From an uncultured Saprospiraceae bacterium (GTDB lineage: Bacteria; Bacteroidota; Bacteroidia; Chitinophagales; Saprospiraceae), in NCBI GenBank assembly GCA_937924805.1, contig CALDTZ010000066.1, forward strand, positions 52,034-116,033: a stretch of 64,000 nucleotides of DNA. Reading direction: 5' to 3'. Position 1 is the first letter of the stretch. The number at the start of each line of letters is the position of its first letter. Below are positions 1 through 10,700 of this stretch, one piece after another. Both the position numbers and the translations under genes were made by a program. Below the pieces are notes generated by a model that ran no database searches, was not told the origin of the DNA, and saw nothing but the letters and a program-made list of their open reading frames with translations.

Positions 1-2
1 AC

Positions 3-1862
3 AATACGACCATCAGTAGCCTAATTTCTTCGGTTGAACCTGGAGTTAGAGATGGTATTTTACAAGGATTTAATTTAAACGGAAATACATCAAACTTCTT
101 AGGAGAGGTTAATGAAGGGTTCCAAGTTATCACATTTGGTCAACTGGACAACAAATTAATTTCAGATGACCCTTTTGATTTACAAGGAGAATCAACCTCC
201 GGGTTACCACTGGATTATCAGATTGTTTCTGGTCCAGCATCTATAAGCGGCAACACAATTACTTTAGACGGAATCGAAGGTGAAGTTGTCATAAGAGCAT
301 CTCAAGCAGGAAATGCAGAATACGATCCAGCAGAGGATATTGAAAATGTATTTCAAGTGATTGATCCAAATGAAAATTTAGTTCAAATTGAAGGTCGTAG
401 TCCAATTGCAGGGAACGTAATGATCCCTAATTTGGGGCCAATGCCATTGGCTTGTATTGCGAAAATCGATTATCCTGAATTGTTTAGTGTAGACAATGTT
501 CAGTTTGTCATTGATGGTGAAATGGTAGAAGCCAAAGAGGAAAAAAATGGTCATTATACAGGTTGGTGGACGCCAACGGATTATGGGACCTATTCGATGG
601 ATATTATTTCTTCAAATAATTTTGGCGCTTCGAATACTGAAACCGTACTATTTACCGTAGTTAACGAAGGAACAACGATGACAGCAAATGCTGGACAAAG
701 TGTTTGGTTAGATGTGAATACTGGATATAGAGAAGTGGAAGTTGAACTTCCTTCCTTTGTTGGAGCTTTTGATAAAATTACGGGTCATTTAGATATTGCA
801 TGTCCTCCTGGAGGATGCGATCCATGGGATCGAATTGTAAATATTGGGATCAAAGGACACAATGGAGAGTGGTACGAAATTATTAGATACATTTCACCAT
901 ATGGTGTTGCTTGTAATAGTGAAATTGATTTTACTGATTTCGCATCACTACTCCACGGTAAGGTTACGATGTACTTTGAAATGGGTACACAAGGTAATGG
1001 GTTTGAATATTCGTTAGATATTGATTATTCAAAAGGTACACCTGAACACGCTTATAGTACGATTAGCAAGTTATGGTACAAAACATATCCCTTCGGTGAT
1101 CCAGGCAATCTTCAACCGACGCACATTATAAACGCTGCTTTTCCTGAAAACACAATGGCTGCTAAAATAAAACTCGTTTCAAGCGGCCATGGATGGGGTG
1201 AAAACAATACTGGAAATGCAGCAGAATTTCATCAAGATAAACACCATATATGGGTCAATGATGCTCAAACCTTTGAACAAGATAACTGGTACAATTGTGA
1301 TCCAAATCCAGATGGATGTCAACCACAAAATGGAACATGGTATTTTGATCGAGCAGGGTGGTGCCCAGGTGCAATCGCACAATGGTTTGATTATGATATG
1401 ACACCATATATCGCAGATGATTTCAAATTGCAATATGTATTTAATGAAAATTATGTTGACTTTTGTCATGCAAATAATCCTAATTGCGTAAACTCTGTAA
1501 CATGTGCAAATTGTAATGATGGTTTTAATCCAAGTTTACATGTTTCTTCTTATTTAATTTCTTTAGGAGATACACCACTAGATGCAGTAACGATACCAGC
1601 AAGTAATGAAGCATTAGGTATCTTGGAATTTGACGTTTATCCCAATCCTGCAGATGAACAGATTACGATTCAGTTAGCAGAAAATGCTAAAAAAATAAAT
1701 CTTATTATAAGAAATCAAATAGGGAAGGTTGTGCTTAGTGAAAATTTGAATACGTTTTCTAAACTAGTTACTCTAAATACCAATCGATTAGTTAGTGGAT
1801 TATATTATTTAGAAATAAATTCAGGAGATTTTATAGGAACACAAAAACTAATAATAAAGTAA
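3..1862 (+). CDS. PNGase F-like peptide:N-glycosidase, secreted by T9SS (5' end outside window)
   Basis: This secreted enzyme probably removes N-glycans from glycoproteins by cleaving the glycosyl-asparagine amide bond (PNGase F family). The frame is open to the left edge, so the true start lies upstream; the GTG at 357 is internal. The visible N-terminal part holds an Ig-like stretch ending in the motif IRASQAGNAEYDP. Both PNGase F domains follow. Three residues match the family's catalytic set as I recall it from Elizabethkingia PNGase F (D60, E118, E206): Asp in CDPWDR, codon 828-830; Glu in MYFEMG; and Glu in GNAAEF. The motif DRAGWCPG is also typical. The last ~85 residues, from VYPNPADE to LIIK, are a T9SS sorting domain. 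The extra N-terminal region makes the protein longer than the classical enzyme. Family assignment is firm; activity is inferred. Confidence 0.88.
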   Translation, partial: NTTISSLISSVEPGVRDGILQGFNLNGNTSNFLGEVNEGFQVITFGQLDNKLISDDPFDLQGESTSGLPLDYQIVSGPASISGNTITLDGIEGEVVIRASQAGNAEYDPAEDIENVFQVIDPNENLVQIEGRSPIAGNVMIPNLGPMPLACIAKIDYPELFSVDNVQFVIDGEMVEAKEEKNGHYTGWWTPTDYGTYSMDIISSNNFGASNTETVLFTVVNEGTTMTANAGQSVWLDVNTGYREVEVELPSFVGAFDKITGHLDIACPPGGCDPWDRIVNIGIKGHNGEWYEIIRYISPYGVACNSEIDFTDFASLLHGKVTMYFEMGTQGNGFEYSLDIDYSKGTPEHAYSTISKLWYKTYPFGDPGNLQPTHIINAAFPENTMAAKIKLVSSGHGWGENNTGNAAEFHQDKHHIWVNDAQTFEQDNWYNCDPNPDGCQPQNGTWYFDRAGWCPGAIAQWFDYDMTPYIADDFKLQYVFNENYVDFCHANNPNCVNSVTCANCNDGFNPSLHVSSYLISLGDTPLDAVTIPASNEALGILEFDVYPNPADEQITIQLAENAKKINLIIRNQIGKVVLSENLNTFSKLVTLNTNRLVSGLYYLEINSGDFIGTQKLIIK

Positions 1863-1916
1863 GCATATACAAGTATTGATTAAAGGTTTTTTATAGTAAA
1901 AATTTAATCTTGGAAA

Positions 1917-1957
1917 ATAAAAGCCTAAATAACATCTTAGTTATTTAGGCTTTTTAA
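1917..1957 (+). terminator. Rho-independent terminator after the PNGase F-like gene
   Basis: A perfect 12-bp stem (AAGCCTAAATAA at 1921-1932 with its complement at 1941-1952) encloses an 8-nt loop and runs into a T tract at 1951-1955. It lies about 60 bp after the stop codon. Confidence 0.85.
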
Positions 1958-2068
1958 TTTTGTGTATTATTCGAAATGTTAAAACATCTATTTATGGATA
2001 TAATTAGGTGCTGAATTTCGTTACTATCTGTGACATCTAGAATTTTATAATATTTAAAGTGTATAATC

Positions 2069-2560
2069 ATGAAAAAATTAGTAACCTTTTGTTTTTTATT
2101 ATCTTTTGTTTTATTGCAATCTTGCTCAGACCCTTGCGAAGATATTTCTTGTAATAATAATGGAGTTTGTGACGATGGTACCTGTCTGTGTGAAGACGGA
2201 TATTCTGGAGTCTCATGTGATGATGTAAATAGGACTGTTTTTATTGGAGATTGGGGTGGAGAGTATGAATGCCCTGCTTCAGGATCTATTTCTGCAGATA
2301 TTTCTATTACAGAAGGAACAGAAGGAATCGATGCTATTGAGATTCTAATTGAAGGAACTCAACGAAGTGCAAAAGTAACTTCTCCAAATAGCTTTGTTTT
2401 AGTAGAGCAAACAGAAGAAATTGAATTTCAAGGAAATATTATTTTTGTTACGGTAAATGGATCAGGAGTATTAAATACAAATAATTCATTAGATATAGAA
2501 ATTGTTTCTGCATTTGATAATGGAGGAAATACAGTTTGTACTTTTTCAGGATCAAAATAA
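2069..2560 (+). CDS. Small lipoprotein with one EGF-like domain
   Basis: The 163-residue protein starts with a hydrophobic signal peptide ending in a lipobox (LLQSC), so it should be lipid-anchored. Residues ~20-52 contain a compact six-cysteine EGF-like module (CEDISCNNNGVCDDGTCLCEDG as the pattern C-x4-C-x5-C-x4-C-x-C-x8-C). The remaining ~110 residues are rich in beta-strand formers and match no family I recognise. The gene has its own downstream terminator and the preceding gene is terminated, so it is probably transcribed alone. EGF-like modules usually mediate protein or calcium binding; no specific role can be assigned. Confidence 0.75.
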   Translation: MKKLVTFCFLLSFVLLQSCSDPCEDISCNNNGVCDDGTCLCEDGYSGVSCDDVNRTVFIGDWGGEYECPASGSISADISITEGTEGIDAIEILIEGTQRSAKVTSPNSFVLVEQTEEIEFQGNIIFVTVNGSGVLNTNNSLDIEIVSAFDNGGNTVCTFSGSK

Positions 2561-2580
2561 TTTGATTTAAAAGAAGTATT

Positions 2581-2613
2581 GTAAGGAGATGAATTTCATC
2601 TCCTTACTTTTTT
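2581..2613 (+). terminator. Rho-independent terminator after the EGF-like lipoprotein gene
   Basis: A 12-bp stem (GTAAGGAGATGA at 2581-2592 with its complement at 2596-2607) with a 3-nt loop is followed by six T at 2608-2613. The next gene starts only 12 bp further on, so that gene needs a promoter overlapping this region or read-through. Confidence 0.85.
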
Positions 2614-2624
2614 AATCCATTTTT

Positions 2625-3239
2625 ATGAGATTTTTTATTTTGCTTATTGTGTCGGTTACTTTGGGTTCTTGTGCTAATTTAAGTCGCTTTCAAACGGGCC
2701 AAACAATTGGCAAAGGAAATGTATCTATTGGTGCAAACGTATCTGGTTACGGAGTCACCAATGAAGAATTGTTTAATGTGCCATTTTTTCCATTCTTAGC
2801 TGTGCATGGAAGTTATGGTGTTTACGACAATCTTGATTTGGGTTTGTCTGTATCTTCAGGAGGTAATGCTCAAGTATTTGGGAAGTTTCAATTTGTCGGA
2901 GACCAAGCATCCTTTTTTTCAATGGCTGTAGAACCAGGGATGAGTCTCCAATATTCTGGGAATAGTGTATTTGATGTGACTAGAGCACATCTAGGCCTAC
3001 CTTTTTCTCTCCATTTTACACCTAAGTCTAGTATTTTTTTTGAGCCAAAGCTAATCGGTCAGATTGTGGAATCAGACGCTAATACTTATTTTTCTGGCAT
3101 CAGTGGCGGGTATGAAAAGAAATTTCAAACGATTTCATTGACCATTGGCGGGTCATATTTTGGAATTAGTGATCAAGATATTCAAATAACGGATCAGTCT
3201 TTATTTCAAATTGGGTTAGGTATTACAAAAGTATTCTAA
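2625..3239 (+). CDS. Hypothetical lipoprotein with beta-barrel-like repeats
   Basis: The 204-residue protein has a signal peptide with lipobox LGSC at residues ~13-16, followed by alternating hydrophobic and polar strands rich in Gly, Phe and Tyr. It ends in a hydrophobic residue pattern (GLGITKVF), which is usual for outer-membrane barrels of Bacteroidota. No catalytic motif is visible and I do not recognise a named family. It probably sits in the outer membrane. The ATG lies immediately after the terminator of the upstream lipoprotein gene. The DinB-like gene on the opposite strand converges on it 54 bp downstream. Confidence 0.6.
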   Translation: MRFFILLIVSVTLGSCANLSRFQTGQTIGKGNVSIGANVSGYGVTNEELFNVPFFPFLAVHGSYGVYDNLDLGLSVSSGGNAQVFGKFQFVGDQASFFSMAVEPGMSLQYSGNSVFDVTRAHLGLPFSLHFTPKSSIFFEPKLIGQIVESDANTYFSGISGGYEKKFQTISLTIGGSYFGISDQDIQITDQSLFQIGLGITKVF

Positions 3240-3293
3240 ATGCAAAGAACCAAAATCTTATTCATCGTAAGCTTGATTGTTCTTCGAAAGTTT

Positions 3294-3776
3294 TTAATTC
3301 CTTAGCTCAATCAGAAAGCGTTGAATTTGTCTTCGATGACGGAGTATATGGACAATAGCATGCTCATAAAGTTGTTCAATGCTATAATATTGGCCCCAGG
3401 ATGAAAGCACTTTTTTGCTTTCAATGCTTTCATTTAGCGGTAAATTAGGATGATCAGAAAATAGTTTTACATTAAAGTCAAACATTTTATCTAATGCTTT
3501 TTGATAATCCGCAATAGTATCAAAATATTGTTGTTCAGTGTGTAGTATTGGATCTCCAAGGTATTCTCTTGTAAGGTTGGCATATGTGTACCCAGCTTTA
3601 ACTACATGCGTTAAAACGGTTTGGATCGATCGACAAGCATCATCTTTTGTATTTTGATCAACAATGGTTAACAGTCCATTTTCAGAAATAGGATCAATTA
3701 CAAACTTTAATTCATTGATTGCTTTTTCATACTCATCTAATAGCGCACCAACAGCACCTGTATTTCTAAAAACCAT
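3294..3776 (-). CDS. DinB-like four-helix-bundle protein
   Basis: This 160-residue protein matches the DinB/YfiT-like superfamily of small helical metalloproteins. Three histidines placed as the family's metal triad are visible: H57 (LTHVV), H139 and H143 (YEHAIVHILRH). Members act as metal-dependent thiol S-transferases or have unknown roles, so no substrate is claimed. It starts 4 bp after the stop codon of the carbonic anhydrase gene and is presumably co-transcribed with it. The family call is good; the function is open. Confidence 0.75.
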   Translation of the reverse strand: MVFRNTGAVGALLDEYEKAINELKFVIDPISENGLLTIVDQNTKDDACRSIQTVLTHVVKAGYTYANLTREYLGDPILHTEQQYFDTIADYQKALDKMFDFNVKLFSDHPNLPLNESIESKKVLSSWGQYYSIEQLYEHAIVHILRHRRQIQRFLIELRN

Positions 3777-3780
3777 TTTG

Positions 3781-4347
3781 CTACAAAAAGTCTACGGCTC
3801 CAGTATCTAAATTATAATATGCCGGTACTACTTTAACGCCTTCGTTTTTCACGGCATTACCTATAATTGCAGATCTATTGATGAGTTCTTCAACAGTGAG
3901 TTTGGCATTTGTTTTTACGATATCATTTATTGGAGCATTATCATCACTTGCTGATATTGCAGGTGTTATATGGCTTAATAAGTGATTTAAATTGTATCCA
4001 TTATCTCCACCACCTGCGGCAGCGGTTACGGCCCCGCAATTTTGATGACCTAATACTACAATCACCTTAGAGCCACAATGGGCTACTGCATACTCAATAC
4101 TAGCCATTGAAGATGTATTAGCAATATTTCCTGCTACCCGAACTACAAATAATTCACCAAGTCCTGCATCAAATGCTAATTCAGGAACAACTCGGCTATC
4201 AGCACAGCTTAAAACAATCGCATATGGTTGTTGACCTCCCGTTAATTCATTTCGCCTACTGCTATTTTGAAGTTTACCATCTAGTTTATCTTCAACAAAG
4301 CGTTTGTTGCCGTCTTTTAATCTTTCTAATACATTCGTTGTAGTCAT
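3781..4347 (-). CDS. Beta-class carbonic anhydrase
   Basis: The enzyme interconverts CO2 and bicarbonate in the cytoplasm. The beta-class zinc site is complete: C48 and D50-x-R52 in CADSR, H101 and C104 in HQNCGA. The Asp-Arg dyad next to the first ligand is intact. At 188 residues it is at the short end of the family, and the C-terminus (NLDTGAVDFL) resembles the usual YDLxTGxV ending. There is no signal peptide. It is the first gene of a two-gene unit with the DinB-like gene. The region upstream is a 424-bp divergent intergenic stretch. Confidence 0.92.
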   Translation of the reverse strand: MTTTNVLERLKDGNKRFVEDKLDGKLQNSSRRNELTGGQQPYAIVLSCADSRVVPELAFDAGLGELFVVRVAGNIANTSSMASIEYAVAHCGSKVIVVLGHQNCGAVTAAAGGGDNGYNLNHLLSHITPAISASDDNAPINDIVKTNAKLTVEELINRSAIIGNAVKNEGVKVVPAYYNLDTGAVDFL

Positions 4348-4771
4348 AGTGTACTTTTTGTTTAGATATTAACTCACTCAAGCTGAAATTACGATTTATC
4401 ATCAGTAAAAACAACGATCCTTTGCTTTTGTTTTAGTTTCTTGTTTTTTTGAAAATAAAGGATCATTCTTACTTTCTAGCATATAGTTTATCCATTTTCT
4501 TATTAGACAAATGCATTTTTAATTATGGATTGGCCATTTATTTACAGCGGCGTTAAAGATATTTAATCAATTCTATTTAGTGGAGTCCTTTTTTCTGATT
4601 TTAATGAGGTTATTACCTTTTATGTGAAATGAATAGAGTTAAAATTTAGATTTATAAGCAATTACATATGATAATATTATTTAATATGTTATTTTTGTTA
4701 CCATCCCTCCAACGAAACTTGTAAATCAACACTTTAGTTGTTTTTATATAAACTGATTAAACATAAGTATT
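4348..4771. other. Divergent intergenic region, carbonic anhydrase / giant surface protein
   Basis: This 424-bp AT-rich stretch contains no open frame with coding character. It should hold promoters for both flanking genes. On the plus strand a box TATTTTTG at 4690-4697 fits the Bacteroidetes -7 consensus TAnnTTTG and would give a leader of ~70 nt for the giant gene. No matching TTTG is seen at the expected -33 distance, so the promoter call is weak. Confidence 0.35.
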
Positions 4772-7700
4772 ATGTCGTTTTTATCCTCCAAATTTGGAAT
4801 GTTTTCTTTCGTAATGATTACCATGCTTTCAACGAAAGCATATAGTCAAATCCCATGTATGCCTGCACCATCCGATATTACAGTTGGTGTTGTAGGAGAA
4901 CCAAATAACATCGTTGTTCCAGTCGATCAGGAGGATGTTTACACGAATGGACGTCAGGTGCCAACATTTCGGGAAATGGTTGGTGTAAACCTTCTAAAAG
5001 GAAATGAGAATAATTTTAATGACATGGATAACTTGACAGATATGTTTTCATATGCAAGGTTATTCCAATTTATGAATAAGGATTATTGGGATGATGGAGT
5101 TGGTGAGCCCAATAGTGGGGACCCAAGTAGTTATAGAATATTTAGACCTTTTGAAGATCGAGATAATTTGAAACTAGCTGTGGATGTAGATGGTAAACCA
5201 TTAAATAGAAATTCTGTCTTACCTGGAGATCGATTGATTTCTTATGATTTGGTTACAAAGGATTTGGTTGAAGAACCGTTGACATCAGTACTAAATGTCT
5301 ACCAAAACTATATGAATCAAAATTGGCATCATGCAGTATCCGTTTTTGATGAGTTTCAGGCTCCAAGTCAAGTTAGTTTAACGGTAGTTCCTGCAAATTT
5401 TCCTCCAGCGATACAAGGAGATTATTCATTTCCTTCACAATGGTGGACGGAGAGTGATTGGGGAGCGGATGCGATTGAAAGACGGGAAGCAGCAAGAGCT
5501 TATGCATTAATATTTGCTAGAACTTATGCGCCAAAAGCCAGTGATTGTTCTACCTGTAGTTCTATTGTTTCTGTATTGGAAGTAGGAAATGAGCCATGGA
5601 CCTATAGTCAAGATGTATACCATGCTGTAATAGAAGGAATGATCGATGGTATTGAGGAGTACTATGCATCTGATCCGACAAATAAATTGAAATTATTGCC
5701 AGCGGCTTTTCAAGCTCAGCATCAGGAAAATTCTAACCCTGCTGGATTCAATTATTTAGATTGGAAAGATTATCAAGGCACTAGAATTCCTGAGGATATG
5801 AAATGTTACTTGCATGGAACAAATTTGCATCCTTATTCAAATGATTTAGCAGATGTCGGAGGTGGATTTTATAATCAGCGTCTTACAGCAGAACCTGAAA
5901 AAAGCAGTTCGAGTAATGCCGCAGAATCAAAATATCTGTTTATTAAAAATGCATGGAAATGGGGAGAAGAAAATATGCCAATAGGAAGTCAACATTATTA
6001 TATCAGTGAATTTGGTTGGGATTCAGAAGTGCCTGAATGTCCCGGTTTAAATGTAACTGGAGTCGGTCCTGAGGCTCAAGGGCTGTATATATCACGAGCA
6101 ATATTAATGGCTGGACGTACTGGTGCGCATAGAGCGACGGCTTATGAAGCCATTGATAATTTTGCAAGTCCATGTGATTTTGCCTATCACAGTAGTGGTT
6201 TGTGGGCTAGGAGTAGTGGTACAGTCACAGAGAAAGAAAGTAAAAAAACGATCCATAAGTTAATAGAATTGGTTGGGGATTTGAGATTTCATAAATCATT
6301 AGTAGAGTCAAATGGGGAAGAGTTTGCTTATATTTTAGAAGATGTAAATGGCAATCCAACACACATGGTTGGTTGGCTAGCACAGAATGTAAATAATCAA
6401 GATTGGGCAACCATTAAAAATTCAACGAATAATTCTATCAATTTAAATTTAATGTTAAATGGAGATCAATATCAACCTGACGTTAATAGTGATTGGTATT
6501 ACTTAGACAATAATATAACAACGGATGGGAATGGAGCGGTGACAAATCTTTTTGAAATACCAGATGTAAGTGAAGCATATAATGTAGCAAATGAAACATT
6601 CACTTTTAGCCCGGTACCTGTATTAATACCTATCATGACAGATGAAACGGTAGAACTCATATGCGAAGGAAGTATTACTTCCATATCCTGTTTTGGAGGA
6701 AGTGATGGTAATATTGATGTTACTATTATTGGAGGAATGTCTCCTTATAGTTTTGTTTGGTCCCATGATATAACAGAAGTTGGATCAACGTTGAGTAATG
6801 TCTCAGCAGGCAATTATTCCGTTGAGGTCATGGATGTTAATGGAGTTGTGACTACTTGTAATTTTGAAATGTTAGATGGTGACGCAATACAAATAAATGA
6901 TGTCGAATTAACAGCTACAAGTTGTGGAAATAGTAATGGTTCACTTACAATAAACGCATCTCCCAAAAATGGCCAGCCAAATAGTATTTTATCATATAGT
7001 ATTGATAATGGTAATACTTTTCAATCTTCAAATTATTTTGATAACCTAGGATCAGGTGATTTCGATATTTTAGTAGAAGATCTGGATGGTTGTACATCCG
7101 AGACGGTAACAACGATCAATGAAAGTAATGCGTTAATTTTGGCCGTAGAATCAACTTGTTTTGGTGCTGGAACCATTAGTCTAAATCTTACCGTCAGCGA
7201 TGGTCCTCCTCCATTTGAATACGAGTGGGAAGGTCCAAGTGGGTTATATTCTACCGAAGATCTTACCAATGTACCTCAAGGTACATACTATGTAACAGTG
7301 ACAGCGAGCAACAATTGTACAGCTCTTTTAGAAACGACATTACAAGATTGTTGTATTGTGGATGATTTTTGCGAATCAATAATTGTACAGCCCAATTGTA
7401 CTAGCGATCAAGGAATGATTAGCATTATGCCTTCTGGCGGATCGGGACCTTACGAATATTTATGGGAAGATGATTCTAACCTTAGCGTTCTTATGAATGC
7501 TAGCCCAGGGATTTATAGTGTAACGGTCACAGACAACATTGGATGCTCCAGTGTTTGCACAGCTACGATAGAAAATCAACCAACCATTGCGATTGATGAT
7601 CTTGATATTACAAATCCAAGTTGTGGACTTTCAAATGGAACAATAATAATAAATGCAACACCTAAGGATGCTAATGCGAATAGTGAGTTAGAATATAGCA

Positions 7701-10700
7701 TTGATAGTGGTGTAAGCTTTCAAATGAGTAATACTTTTAGCAATGTGCCTTCTGGATCTTATACAGTAATGATTCAAGATTTTGATCTGTGTACTGTTTC
7801 TATGGAAGTACTCTTGTCTGATAGTGATGGTCCAATGGTTGCTTTTAATTCAAATTGTGTTTCTGCAGGGTTAATTGATATAGATATCACTATTTCTGGA
7901 GGCGTCGAGCCATACAGTATACTATGGATGGGCCCTTCTGGCACCTTTAATACTGAAGATTTATTAGGCGTAAATCAAGGTACCTACACCTTAGAGATCA
8001 CTGATGCAAATGATTGTACTGTCATGGAGTCTATTACACAATCGAATTGTTGTAACACGGATGATTTTTGTACATCCACGATAGTACAACCAATCTGTAA
8101 TGGTGATCTGGGGTCAATCACAATCAATCCAAATGGAGGGAATACACCTTATAGCTATGTGTGGCAACATGATGGTACTTTGGAAGGAAATACCCAAAAT
8201 GTATCGAGTGGAGCATATTCAATAGAAGTAGTAGACAATTTAAATTGTTCGTCTATTTGCTCATTCACCATTAATGAAATTGAAAGTATTTTAATAACAA
8301 ACATAAATACAACAAATGCAACTTGTGGAGTATCTAACGGTGCTATTTCTATAGCGGCAAGTCCCAAAGATGCTAGTACATCTAGTACCTTATCGTATAG
8401 TATCGACAATGGAGTTACTTTTCAAGCAAATGGTGATTTCTCAATGCTTTCAGCACAAAATTATATCATTGTCGTTGAAGATGAGGATGGATGTATGACA
8501 TCGAGCGAAATTGAGTTGTCGAATAGTGATGGCCTTTCTTTTACATCAAATGAGGTGTGCGATGACAATGGACTTATTAATATTGATATTACAATATCAA
8601 CAGGTACACCACCTTTCCAATACTTTTGGTCTGGACCTTCAGGTTCTTTCAATACAGAGGATTTAATAGGCGTTTTGCCAGGAACTTATACTATAGAAAT
8701 TTCGGATGCAAATAACTGTAGTATTGAATCTTCAATTACAAAAACGGATTGTTGCAATTCGGATAATTTTTGTTTGGCTACAGTCGTTCAACCAATTTGT
8801 TCAAATGATTTTGGTAGCATTCATATTAATCCAATAGGTGGATCAGGAATGTATAGTTATGAATGGAGTCACGATGAAATGTTGGATACGAATTTAGCCT
8901 CTGACTTGTCTAGCGGCATGTATACTATCGAAGTAATTGATGCACTAAACTGTATTGCTTTATGTAATTACACTATCCAGAACCCAGGATCTATAACAAT
9001 TGAAACAGTAAGCATTATATCTTCAACATGCGGATCATCCAATGGATCTATTACAATAGAAGCAGTGCCTGGAGCAATAGGAAATGCATTAAATTATAGT
9101 ATTGATGGGGGTTTTTCGACACAAGAGTCTAATGTATTTAATGGGTTATCTTCTGGAAGTTACTCAATCGTAGTTAGTAATAGCAATGGATGTACTATTA
9201 CTGATGTAGCGATGGTAAATGATGCTGAAGGGCCTGAAGTTTCCATTGAATCGGCATGTAATTTTGATGGATTATTGGATATAAATCTTACCGTTCAAGG
9301 TGGTGAGGCACCTTATGATTACCAATGGGTTGGAACCGGAGGTGCTTATAGTTCTGAAGACTTATTAGATGTTATACCCGGAACATATCAAGTACTTGTG
9401 ACAGATATTAATGGTTGTAATGCATCGATCAGTATCACTCAAGATGAATGTTGTATTACTGAGAATTTCTGTGAAGCAACAATTGTACAACCAACTTGCG
9501 ATCATTCCTTTGGAACGATTTTAATTACTGCTGATGGAGGATCTGCACCCTACGAATTTAGTTGGAATCACGATGCATCAATTAACGTTGGGGTGCTCGA
9601 AAATGTAGTTGCAGGAACCTATACTGTAAACATAAGTGATGCATTGAATTGCGAGACCAGCTGTTCATATATTATAGAGGAGGAGCCTTCACTAGTTATT
9701 AGCTCAATAACATCCGAACATCCTACTTGTGGAAATACAAATGGAAGTTTGAATATTCAAGTGAATAATTCAACAGATGTAAATTATAGTATTGATGGCG
9801 GAATAACGTTTCAACAAAATGCTCTTTTTGAAAACATTCCGTCTGGTATATATAATGTTGTTGTAACCAATGGTGAAAACTGTCAAGATGAAAGATCAAT
9901 CGAACTACAAAATGATGATGTATTTGAAATTGATATTGTTGCTGTTTGTGGGGAAGCTGAAAATATTAATTTGGATTTAACGATTAATGGCGGGTTAAGT
10001 CCGTTTACAATTACCTGGCAAACAATTGGTCAAAACTATACAACAGAGGACCTTACCAATGTTAGTCCCGGAACATATACGGTAACTGTCATTGATGCAA
10101 ACAATTGCAGTAATACGACAAGTATAACAAAGACAGATTGTTGTGATCCGTCTGACTTTTGCTCAAGTACACTTATACAACCTATATGTCAAGGTGATGA
10201 TGGTGAAATTACTATTTCACCAGTTGGAGGAGTGCCTCCATTTACATACCAATGGTCTCATGATGCATCAATTTTCACCGATTCTCAAACGGAATTAGGC
10301 TCAGGTAATTATACAGTAACGATCTCGGACAACAATGATTGTTCTACTATTTGTTCTTATTCCATTGAATCGATACAACCCATTACAATCACAAATATTG
10401 AAGTGCAAAATGCTACTTGTATTAATCCAAAAGGAGAGATCCAAATATTTGCGCAAGCAAAAGATGGATTATCAACAAGTGCGTTAAGTTATAGTATAGA
10501 CGGAGGACTTACCTTTAGTACAAATGCTACGTTCACAGATGTAGAAGTAGGATCCTATGCTATCATTGTGGAAGATCAGGATGGATGTATTGCGAATGGT
10601 TTAGCAACCATTGAAGTGTCAAATAGTCTTGCTGTAAACTTACAAGCGGATTGTCTTGATGCAGGTATAATATCTATTATATCTTCTATTTCGGGAGGCA

